33,328 nt of DNA from assembly GCA_017512495.1 (NCBI GenBank), contig JAFWGF010000002.1, positions 1-33,328 of the forward strand, written 5' to 3'. A program made the position numbers and the translations under genes. Origin of the DNA: Bacilli bacterium. Lineage in GTDB: Bacteria; Bacillota_I; Bacilli_A; RF39; UBA660. The notes under the pieces were generated by a model. It did no database searches, was not told the DNA's origin, and saw nothing but the letters and a program-made list of their open reading frames with translations. This document shows positions 14,840-21,121 of the stretch, piece after piece; within the stretch, counting starts at the first letter, position 1; each line of letters begins with the position of its first letter.

Positions 14840-14864
14840 ATTATTGTATTAGTCAAGTGATACA
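14833..14864 (+). promoter_or_regulatory. Candidate operator for the GntR regulator
   Basis: ATACAAT-ATT-ATTGTAT (14833-14849) is a perfect 7-bp dyad centred just downstream of and covering the -10. The right half-site TGTAT repeats as an inverted partner ATACA at 14860-14864. GntR/YtrA-type repressors usually bind such dyads in their own promoter, so autoregulation is likely. Confidence 0.55.
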
Positions 14865-14877
14865 GTGAGGTGAAGTT

Positions 14878-15237
14878 ATGGAATTTACTTTTGAGAATAA
14901 TATTCCTATATATATTCAATTACTAGATTATATGAAAATATATCTTATTTCAGGTGTATTTAAGACAGGAGAAAAATTACCATCAGTTAGAGAGTTTGCA
15001 ACTACTTTTAAAGTTAATCCAAATACAATGCAAAAAGCACTTGCTGAACTTGAAAGTATGAATCTTATCTATACTGAAAGAACAAATGGTAAATATGTTA
15101 CAAAAGATGAAAAAGTAATAGAAAAATTGAAAGATGAATATGCTATTACACTTGCTAAAAGTTATTTTCAAGGAATGAAAAGAATAGGCTTAGGTAAGGC
15201 TGATTCGATAAAATACTTAGAGGGGATAGATGAATAA
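14878..15237 (+). CDS. GntR-family transcriptional regulator, YtrA type
   Basis: A 119-aa repressor-like protein. The winged helix-turn-helix fills residues 8-75: PIYIQLLDYMKIYLISGVF, then GEKLPSVREFATTFKVNPNTMQKALAEL, the classic GntR core, then the wing LIYTERTNGKYVT. Only about 40 helical residues follow, the short effector/dimerisation tail of the YtrA subfamily, whose genes typically head ABC-transporter operons. It overlaps the ATPase gene by 8 bases, confirming co-expression. The inducer is unknown; cell-wall-active antibiotics are known inducers in relatives. Confidence 0.9.
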   Translation: MEFTFENNIPIYIQLLDYMKIYLISGVFKTGEKLPSVREFATTFKVNPNTMQKALAELESMNLIYTERTNGKYVTKDEKVIEKLKDEYAITLAKSYFQGMKRIGLGKADSIKYLEGIDE

Positions 15238-15934
15238 TATGAAATTATTAGAAGTAAAAGAATTAAACAAGTCCTTTGATAATAAAGAAATTCTTAAAGA
15301 TGTTAATTTTAGTCTAACAAAAGGAAAGATAGTAGGCCTATTAGGTAAGAACGGTGCTGGTAAAACTACTTTAATAAAACTAATTAATGATTTACTTACT
15401 CCAACATCAGGAGAAATATTAGTTAAAGGTAAAAAGATTGGAGTAGAAACTAAAAAGATGATTTCTTATTTACCTGAAAGAACTTATTTAAATAAACAAA
15501 TGAAAGTATCAGAAGTAATAGAGTACTTTAAAGATTTCTACGATGATTTTGATGAGAAAAAAGCAAAAAAATTATTAAAAGACTTAGATTTAGATATTAA
15601 CGAACATTTATCTAAGATGAGTAAAGGTATGCAAGAAAAAGTTCAATTAGTTCTTGTTATGTCTAGAAAAGCTGATTTATATATTTTAGATGAGCCTCTT
15701 GGAGGAGTAGATCCTGCGACAAGAGATTATATACTAGATACAATACTATCTAACTTTAATGAAAAAGCTAGTGTAATTATCTCAACACATTTAATATCTG
15801 ATATTGAAAGAATCTTAGATGAAGTAATATTTATTGATAAAGGTGAAATTATACTACAAAGTGATGCAGATAAACTTAGAAATAAAGAGAAGTCATCAAT
15901 AGATGAAGTCTTTAGGAGGATGTTCAAATGTTAG
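15230..15934 (+). CDS. ABC transporter ATP-binding protein
   Basis: A 234-aa nucleotide-binding subunit with all motifs present: Walker A GKNGAGKTT (residues 39-47), the signature MSKGMQEKVQL (130-140, a variant of LSGGQ often seen in this subgroup), Walker B YILDEP with D154 and E155, and switch His187. It is intact, in contrast to the ATPases at 10385-11751. It overlaps both the regulator upstream (8 bases) and the permease downstream (7 bases). The start could also be the ATG at 15239, but AGGGGAT is better placed for 15230 or slightly beyond. It is probably an exporter motor. Confidence 0.92.
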   Translation: MNNMKLLEVKELNKSFDNKEILKDVNFSLTKGKIVGLLGKNGAGKTTLIKLINDLLTPTSGEILVKGKKIGVETKKMISYLPERTYLNKQMKVSEVIEYFKDFYDDFDEKKAKKLLKDLDLDINEHLSKMSKGMQEKVQLVLVMSRKADLYILDEPLGGVDPATRDYILDTILSNFNEKASVIISTHLISDIERILDEVIFIDKGEIILQSDADKLRNKEKSSIDEVFRRMFKC

Positions 15935-16722
15935 TCAAGTTATTAAAATATGATTTAAAATATATGATTAAGAATATGGGAATATTTTATATATTATCAA
16001 TATTCTTTGCTATAACAACAAGAATATTATTTAATATGGATCAATCAGTTATGATAAAAATACTTGGTCAAATAAGTGTTGGTTGTATGTTCTCAATGAT
16101 TGCTAGTACTTTAATAAATACTATGATGAGAAGTTGGGTTAGATTTAGAGATTCTTTATATAAAGATGAAGCTTATTTAACACATACATTACCAGTTACT
16201 AAAAATGATTTATATAATTCAAAGTTTATTCAAACATTAATCTTCTTTATAATAGGTTTTATTATTATATTAGTAAGCTTATTTATTACTTATTATTCAA
16301 AAGAAAATTGGGCAGCAATTACTAATTATGTAAGAACTATTACAATAGGATTGAATATGAGTACAGCATTCTTTGTTACCATGTTTTTTATAGTCGCATT
16401 TTTAGAAATATTTAACGCTATTCAATGTGGATTTTTTGGGATAATTCTAGGACATAGAAGAAATAATGGGAAGATAGCTTATTCAGTATTATTTGGATTT
16501 ATTATCTATTTAGTAGCTCAAACTATTATATTAGGTTTAGTGTTTATATACGGATTATTTGATCCATCAGTAATGAAATTATTTGAAACAGCTACAGTTA
16601 ATGTTAATGTAGATGCTTTTAAAACATTAGCTATTCTATCATCTGTATTATATTTAGTAATAATCTATCTAATGAGTATCCTATGTAAAAAGACTCTTAA
16701 TAAAGGAGTAAATATTGAATAA
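15928..16722 (+). CDS. ABC transporter permease subunit
   Basis: A 264-aa integral membrane protein with about six hydrophobic segments (about residues 19-35, 47-62, 93-111, 140-165, 182-205 and 232-255). It begins LVKLLKYDLKYMIKNMG, a form common in ABC-2-like permeases paired with YtrA regulators. It follows the ATPase with a start-stop overlap and closes the three-gene operon, so a regulated efflux system is inferred. The substrate is unknown; resistance to a peptide or wall-active compound is a reasonable guess by analogy. Confidence 0.85.
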   Translation: MLVKLLKYDLKYMIKNMGIFYILSIFFAITTRILFNMDQSVMIKILGQISVGCMFSMIASTLINTMMRSWVRFRDSLYKDEAYLTHTLPVTKNDLYNSKFIQTLIFFIIGFIIILVSLFITYYSKENWAAITNYVRTITIGLNMSTAFFVTMFFIVAFLEIFNAIQCGFFGIILGHRRNNGKIAYSVLFGFIIYLVAQTIILGLVFIYGLFDPSVMKLFETATVNVNVDAFKTLAILSSVLYLVIIYLMSILCKKTLNKGVNIE

Positions 16723-16724
16723 TA

Positions 16725-16750
16725 AAAAAGACTAGTTATCTAGTCTTTTT
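16725..16750. terminator. Bidirectional terminator
   Basis: AAAAAGACTAG (16725-16735), a TTAT loop, then CTAGTCTTTTT (16740-16750). It is symmetric, with A-runs and T-runs on both sides, and serves the permease gene on the plus strand and the convergent unknown gene on the minus strand. The stop codon of the latter lies in the loop. Confidence 0.9.
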
Positions 16751-17365
16751 ATTAAAGCTTTCTTTTTGACTTATTAAGTGTGCTTCTAATTTTTCTAATT
16801 GTTCATCAATATTTAAATGTTCATTAAAAATAAGTTTATTTCTACTAGTAGCATAGTTAACATAGGTGTGTTTAATAGTACCATCATCATAGGCTTTTTT
16901 AATATGTTTAAATAGTCCATAGACAACATCTATTTGGAATTCAGTTACTTTGTATTTTTCAGTATTAAAAATAAAAATTAGAGAGTCTTCAGTCGCAACT
17001 ATTCTAACAGTAAAACCATGTTTAGTAATATTTGCCCAAGCATTTGGATCTTTGCGCCTAGAACTAATCATCCCAACAGCTTCTTCGCTTGAAAATTCTG
17101 ACTCTCCATTAAGATATTGAGAAACATTTTCTTGAGCTTGAGCATGGGAACCGCGACCATCTCTTTCACTTACTTTAAAACCAGCTCTATCATCAAGAAT
17201 AACTCCACCAGCTTGTAGACCATCTTCAATATCATTACCTCTTCTTCTATTCATTAGTTTCATAAAAAAAGTGGATAATTCATAATTTAAGTCTTCCTCT
17301 TTATAGCTATCATTCATAGTATAAAGATCTTCAGTTAAATAATTTAAAGTATGATAACGTAGCAT
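16736..17365 (-). CDS. Unknown soluble protein, 209 aa
   Basis: No family was recognised. The protein is polar with no signal peptide or membrane segment. It contains a conserved-looking middle (DDRAGFKVSERDGRGSHAQA, then SSEEAVGMI and DPNAWANITKHGF) and a beta-rich stretch ending FQIDVVYGLFKHIKKAYDDG. The start at 17365 was chosen because GGTGAT lies 4 bases before this ATG and the extended -10 TGATATAAT just upstream. Longer reading frames would run into the promoter. It is divergent from the gene at 17470, with which it shares the promoter region, so a functional link is possible. Confidence 0.75.
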   Translation of the reverse strand: MLRYHTLNYLTEDLYTMNDSYKEEDLNYELSTFFMKLMNRRRGNDIEDGLQAGGVILDDRAGFKVSERDGRGSHAQAQENVSQYLNGESEFSSEEAVGMISSRRKDPNAWANITKHGFTVRIVATEDSLIFIFNTEKYKVTEFQIDVVYGLFKHIKKAYDDGTIKHTYVNYATSRNKLIFNEHLNIDEQLEKLEAHLISQKESFNKKTR

Positions 17366-17381
17366 TTTCATCACCAAAATA

Positions 17382-17413
17382 ATTATATCATAAAAAAATA
17401 AAAATATTGACAA
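17382..17413 (-). promoter_or_regulatory. Promoter of the minus-strand unknown gene, sharing its -35 with the divergent gene
   Basis: On the minus strand there is an extended -10 TGATATAAT (TATAAT at 17382-17387) and TTGTCA (17408-17413) 20 bp upstream. The same bases read TTGACA on the plus strand (17407-17412), where TATAAA at 17435-17440 or CATAGT at 17430-17435 could be the -10 of the gene at 17470. Divergent promoters thus use one -35 region. Confidence 0.55.
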
Positions 17414-17469
17414 GTAGACTTAGCAATGGCATAGTATAAATACCGCATTAAATTAGTATAGGAGAAAAT

Positions 17470-18069
17470 ATGAAAATAGATAGAATTAAAAATAGTATGG
17501 GTCATTTTTATGACTATAGTCTTATGGAAGGTAACAAAGAATTATTAATATTCTTTGCTCGTAATTATGACTTATATATGTTACTAAGTACTGATAAATT
17601 ATTACTGCCAAATGAAAATGTTACTATGGATTTTGATATTACTAAAGAAAATTACGATTTATATCAAATGTTTGATCAACTATATAATAAAATAATCAAC
17701 AGTAAATCATTTGATGAAGATAGCTCAATTTATTATGTTGGAAAAGAAGTTTATGAAGATTTAGTTGATGAAGATTTTAATATTACTTGGATATCAGATA
17801 ATGGTCCAGAAGAAATAGAAGATAAAGTAGTAATTTCAAAAGAAGAAGATAGTTATAAATTAACTTTTATTAGAAATGATAAGCCTATGGATTTTGGTTT
17901 TAAAACTAATACTGGAATCTCAGTTAGATTTAGAAATAGTGGTTCAAGATATAGTCCATTTAATACTGCATTTATGGAATTGTATAACAACTTACAATCT
18001 ATTGATCCTGATTGTCATCAAATTCGTTTTGAAGAAATAGAATATAAGGAACTAGTTAAAAAGAAATAG
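17470..18069 (+). CDS. Unknown soluble protein, 199 aa
   Basis: No family was recognised. The protein is acidic and mixed alpha/beta, with no signal peptide or membrane segment. It begins MKIDRIKNSMGHFYDYSLME and has long stretches of D/E/Y/N residues and a C-terminal segment RNSGSRYSPFNTAFMELYNN. TAGGAGAAA serves as the ribosome-binding site. It is monocistronic, with a terminator overlapping its last codons. It is paired back-to-back with the minus-strand unknown gene of similar size. Confidence 0.75.
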   Translation: MKIDRIKNSMGHFYDYSLMEGNKELLIFFARNYDLYMLLSTDKLLLPNENVTMDFDITKENYDLYQMFDQLYNKIINSKSFDEDSSIYYVGKEVYEDLVDEDFNITWISDNGPEEIEDKVVISKEEDSYKLTFIRNDKPMDFGFKTNTGISVRFRNSGSRYSPFNTAFMELYNNLQSIDPDCHQIRFEEIEYKELVKKK

Positions 18070-18079
18070 TTCCTTTTTT
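18048..18079 (+). terminator. Intrinsic terminator overlapping a stop codon
   Basis: GGAACTA (18048-18054) pairs with TAGTTCC (18067-18073), with a 12-base loop and A-T extension, then six T. The stem begins within the last codons of the preceding gene. An extended -10 follows four bases after the U-run. Confidence 0.8.
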
Positions 18080-18080
18080 A

Positions 18081-18089
18081 TGTTATAAT
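18081..18089 (+). promoter_or_regulatory. Extended -10 promoter of the LD-carboxypeptidase gene
   Basis: TGTTATAAT (18081-18089), with no clear -35. GAGGTGAT follows as the ribosome-binding site before the ATG at 18107. Confidence 0.7.
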
Positions 18090-18106
18090 ACATTTGAGGT
18101 GATATT

Positions 18107-19198
18107 ATGATTCCAAGCAGATTAGAAAAAGGAGATAAAATCGCGATTGTGTCTCTATCATTAGGGATATTGGGAGAAAAAGATTGTCGACATGAATTAG
18201 AAATAGGTCTTAAGCGACTAGAAGATTTTGGATTAGTTCCTGTTGTTATGCCTAATTCATTAAAAGGAGTAAAGTATTTATTTGAACATCCTGAAGCTAG
18301 AGCAGCTGACTTAAAAGAAGCATTTATGAATCCAGAAATTAAAGCTATTATTTGTGCAATAGGTGGGGATGATACTTATAAAACAATTCCATATTTGCTT
18401 GATGATGAAGAGTTTGTTGAAGCTGTTAAAAATAATCCTAAGATATTTACAGGTTATTCTGATACAACTAATAATCACTTGATGTTAAATAAATTAGGGC
18501 TATCTACCTTCTATGGACCATCATTTATTGTTGATTTAGCAGAACTTGATAATGAAATGTTACCATATAGTAAAAAAACATTTTTAAGATATTTTGATGG
18601 GGAACCATATGAAATAGTATCTAGTCCTGTTTGGTATATGGAAAGAACAGATTTTAGTGCTAATGCCGTAGGAACTCCAAGAATAAAAAAAGAAGAATCT
18701 CATGGATTTGAATTGTTGAATGGTAGTGGTGTAGTTACTGGAAAGTTATATGGTGGATGTATAGATAGTTTATATGATGACTATACTAGCGAAAGATATG
18801 GTGAAGAAAATAAAGTTTTTGAAAAGTATAATCTTTTACCAACTTTAGATGAGTGGAAAGAAAAAATCTTCTTTTTTGAAACATCAGAAGCGAAGATGTC
18901 TCCTGAAAAATTAGAAACAGTATTAGAATTCTTTAAAGAGAAACAGATACTTTCTACTGTTAAGGGGATAATTATTGGTAAACCATCTGATGAAGAATAT
19001 TATGATGAATATAAAGAAGTATATAAAAGAATATTTGCTGATTTAGATACACCAGTATTATATAATCTTAATTTTGGACATGCTCATCCTAAATGTTTAA
19101 TTCCATATGATGCAGAAGTTACTGTTGATTATGATAATCGCAGAGTATTTATTAATAGTCAATTTTTAAAAGAAAGAGAAAATATTAAAATGAAATAG
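18107..19198 (+). CDS. S66-family LD-carboxypeptidase / MccF-like serine peptidase
   Basis: A 363-aa cytoplasmic enzyme of peptidase family S66. It has IAIVSLSLG at the N terminus, the CAIGGDDTYKTIPYL segment (83-97) and the nucleophile Ser118 in the diagnostic FTGYSDTT motif. The C-terminal NFGHAHPKCLIPYDAEV carries the histidine (H325 or H327) of the Ser-Glu-His triad. Members either trim D-Ala from murein tetrapeptides during recycling (LdcA) or cleave and detoxify microcin C (MccF). The length and the insert around residues 170-215 fit the longer MccF-like branch seen in many Gram-positives. It lies beside a holin/M23 pair, so wall metabolism is plausible. Confidence 0.9.
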   Translation: MIPSRLEKGDKIAIVSLSLGILGEKDCRHELEIGLKRLEDFGLVPVVMPNSLKGVKYLFEHPEARAADLKEAFMNPEIKAIICAIGGDDTYKTIPYLLDDEEFVEAVKNNPKIFTGYSDTTNNHLMLNKLGLSTFYGPSFIVDLAELDNEMLPYSKKTFLRYFDGEPYEIVSSPVWYMERTDFSANAVGTPRIKKEESHGFELLNGSGVVTGKLYGGCIDSLYDDYTSERYGEENKVFEKYNLLPTLDEWKEKIFFFETSEAKMSPEKLETVLEFFKEKQILSTVKGIIIGKPSDEEYYDEYKEVYKRIFADLDTPVLYNLNFGHAHPKCLIPYDAEVTVDYDNRRVFINSQFLKERENIKMK

Positions 19199-19222
19199 AA
19201 AGAGATGTATTTCTCTTTTTTT
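19199..19222 (+). terminator. Intrinsic terminator after the LD-carboxypeptidase gene
   Basis: AAAGAGA (19199-19205), a 6-base loop, TCTCTTT (19212-19218) and further T to 19222. Confidence 0.85.
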
Positions 19223-19251
19223 GTATCATAGAAATTGTTTGTTCATATAAT
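19221..19251 (+). promoter_or_regulatory. Putative promoter of the holin/endolysin pair
   Basis: TATAAT at 19246-19251, with TTGTAT at 19221-19226, a 19-bp spacer that is longer than ideal. AAGGGAGG precedes the ATG at 19270. No late-phage promoter was recognised. Confidence 0.45.
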
Positions 19252-19269
19252 ACTACAAGGGAGGAATAT

Positions 19270-19629
19270 ATGTTTAATTTTGATTATTTAAAAGAATTAT
19301 TATTAATAGCTATTGCTTTAAGTGCTATTACATGTACTTTTATACAGAAAACTAAATTTTTATTTAAGAGTAGTAAATTTATAACTTTATATTCATTTAT
19401 TATTAATATTCTTATTGGGATAATATTTTCAATTACTTTTACTTCTATTAGTTTTCCTCAAAGTATTTGGATTGGTTTATTTTCATTTTTAGGAGCTGAT
19501 TCTATTTATAAATCATTGGAAGGTAAACTAGCTTCATATAGTGACATTATTAGTAAAAATATTAGTATATCTAAAGATAATATAATTAATAAGGAGGATT
19601 ATAGTGGAGAAACCAATCTTTCCAAGTAG
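19270..19629 (+). CDS. Phage-type holin-like membrane protein
   Basis: A 119-aa protein with an N-terminal hydrophobic helix (about residues 8-25), a short basic loop (KTKFLFKSSKF), and two closely spaced helices (about 40-60 and 64-80), then a polar cytoplasmic tail. Size, topology and context (overlapped by 26 bases by an M23 endolysin gene) match small phage holins, which form the membrane lesion that releases endolysin. The exact holin family was not identified. It is not in a visible prophage: no tail, head, integrase or terminase genes flank it. Confidence 0.65.
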   Translation: MFNFDYLKELLLIAIALSAITCTFIQKTKFLFKSSKFITLYSFIINILIGIIFSITFTSISFPQSIWIGLFSFLGADSIYKSLEGKLASYSDIISKNISISKDNIINKEDYSGETNLSK

Positions 19630-20251
19630 TTATATAAGAATTACGCAAGGTTATGGAGAGGGTACTCATAGTGATAGTTATGCGATAGATAATGCTGGTA
19701 AAGATAGTGGAATAAGTCCTATTTATGCTCCTTTTACTGGAATAATTAAAAAGATATATCCCAATGATGCGAATGAAGTTTGGTTAGAAAGTATAGATAA
19801 AGTAGAATATCCCGATGGAACTATTGATTATATGACTATTATGTTTGCTCATGATAATAATGTAGATGATTTGTTTGTAGGCAAAAGAGTAAATCAAAAA
19901 GAAGTCTTTTATAGTGAAGGAAATAAAGGTAATGCGACTGGTAATCATTGTCATATTGAATGTGCTAAAGGTAAGTTTAATGGTACTGGTTGGCATAAGA
20001 ATAATAGTGGTTACTGGAGTATAAATAATGCTAAGAAGCCAGAAGAATGTTTATGGATAGATGATAGTATTCAAGTATTAAGTAGTAAATATAATTTTAA
20101 AAAAATATCCACAGAAACTGTGAATAATACTAATGATAAAATAGTTAATCCACCAAAACCTGTGAAAAAAGAGAAAATCTTTGTTGCACCTAAAACAGAT
20201 TTATATGGAGTTTATTTAAAAGCTAATCAGAGAATAATTATTGAGGATTAA
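19604..20251 (+). CDS. M23-family peptidoglycan endopeptidase (endolysin-like)
   Basis: A 215-aa murein hydrolase without a signal peptide, as in phage endolysins that rely on a holin. The zinc-site motifs of M23 enzymes of phage type are visible: GEGTHSDSYAIDNAG (H22, D29), FAHDNN (H83) and GNHCHIEC (H115, H117). A proline/lysine linker follows (NPPKPVKKEKIF, about 185-196) and a short C-terminal segment that may bind wall. The start is a GTG at 19604, placed by AAGGAGG at 19591-19597, which lies inside the holin gene. Its stop overlaps the stop of the convergent ZIP gene. Probably D,D- or glycyl endopeptidase; the cut site is unknown. Confidence 0.8.
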   Translation: MEKPIFPSSYIRITQGYGEGTHSDSYAIDNAGKDSGISPIYAPFTGIIKKIYPNDANEVWLESIDKVEYPDGTIDYMTIMFAHDNNVDDLFVGKRVNQKEVFYSEGNKGNATGNHCHIECAKGKFNGTGWHKNNSGYWSINNAKKPEECLWIDDSIQVLSSKYNFKKISTETVNNTNDKIVNPPKPVKKEKIFVAPKTDLYGVYLKANQRIIIED

Positions 20252-21012
20252 AGTGCTATTTCCAGTATCATCATGATAGTAAATCCAAGTAGTAGGAATA
20301 AGGTCATTAGGCCTTTTCTTTTGTTGGTTTGACTTTCAGGTATTAATTCCATTACTGTTACAAAGATCATTGCTCCTGCGGTTAAACTCATAATAATCGG
20401 TAGGATGCTTTGTATTCTTAGGACTAATACTGCTCCTAAACATGCAAAAATAGGTTCTACTATAGCACTTAAGGAGCCAAAGATAAAAGCTTTTAATCTA
20501 GAAATACCATCTCTTCTTAAAGGAAAACTAATAGCAGAACCTTCAGGGAAGTTTTGAATCGCAATTCCCAAAGTTAAACTGATTGCGCCAATCAAATTAG
20601 TATTTGCTAAAGAAGCAAAGGCAACTCCTATGACTAAACCTTCAGGAATATTATGTAGTGTGATAGAAATGAAAAGCATTAAACTGGTTTTTAGTTTAGA
20701 TACTGAACTTTTTTTATGACAAAGTAAGTTTAATAAATAATCGCATATTAAGATTACTATTCCTCCAGTAATAAAACTTAGAGAAATAGATAACCATGAA
20801 TTAGATAATTCAATAGCTGGATTTAGCAAAGATAAAAAGGAAGAAGCTAGCATAATACCTGCTGAAATTGCTAACATACCATCTAGGAAAGTTTTATTAA
20901 TTTTCTTGAAAAATAAGACTAATGCTGCTCCAAAAGTAGTGATTAAAAAAGTAAATATACCAGCACATAAAGACTGAGTAATCGGAGTTAAAGAAAGGAA
21001 GTAATTAATCAT
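20248..21012 (-). CDS. ZIP-family metal (zinc) transporter
   Basis: A 254-aa membrane protein with about eight hydrophobic segments, a ZIP/GufA-type importer of Zn2+ or other divalent metals. The metal-pathway motifs are in TM4 (LHNIPEG, H120, N121 and E124) and TM5 (IQNFPEG, Q153, N154 and E157). The Q in TM5 replaces the His of most ZIPs, a variant I associate with this subgroup. The start at 21012 was chosen because GGTGAG precedes it and a longer frame would begin inside the -10 box. It is convergent with the endolysin gene; their stops share the TTAA at 20248-20251. It is divergent from essC. Confidence 0.88.
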   Translation of the reverse strand: MINYFLSLTPITQSLCAGIFTFLITTFGAALVLFFKKINKTFLDGMLAISAGIMLASSFLSLLNPAIELSNSWLSISLSFITGGIVILICDYLLNLLCHKKSSVSKLKTSLMLFISITLHNIPEGLVIGVAFASLANTNLIGAISLTLGIAIQNFPEGSAISFPLRRDGISRLKAFIFGSLSAIVEPIFACLGAVLVLRIQSILPIIMSLTAGAMIFVTVMELIPESQTNKRKGLMTLFLLLGFTIMMILEIAL

Positions 21013-21022
21013 ATATCTCACC

Positions 21023-21028
21023 ATTATA
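21023..21028 (-). promoter_or_regulatory. -10 element of the ZIP transporter gene
   Basis: TATAAT on the minus strand, immediately before the GGTGAG ribosome-binding site of the 20248-21012 gene. The transcript leader would be very short. The -35 is unclear. The divergent essC promoter lies 30-60 bp away. Confidence 0.5.
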
Positions 21029-21056
21029 AAATATGCAAAAGTATGCTAAGAAGTTA

Positions 21057-21085
21057 TTGTAAAATATCAAAAAAAAAGATATAAT
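21057..21085 (+). promoter_or_regulatory. Promoter of the type VII secretion operon
   Basis: TTGTAA (21057-21062), a 17-bp spacer and TATAAT (21080-21085). GAGGTGAT (21109-21116) precedes a GTG start at 21122. Confidence 0.7.
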
Positions 21086-21121
21086 GTAGTATAGAATAGG
21101 AGTATTATGAGGTGATTTCTA

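Noticed and set aside
19270..20251. A prophage boundary
   Set aside because: Only holin and endolysin-like genes are present; no integrase, structural gene or att-like direct repeat was seen.
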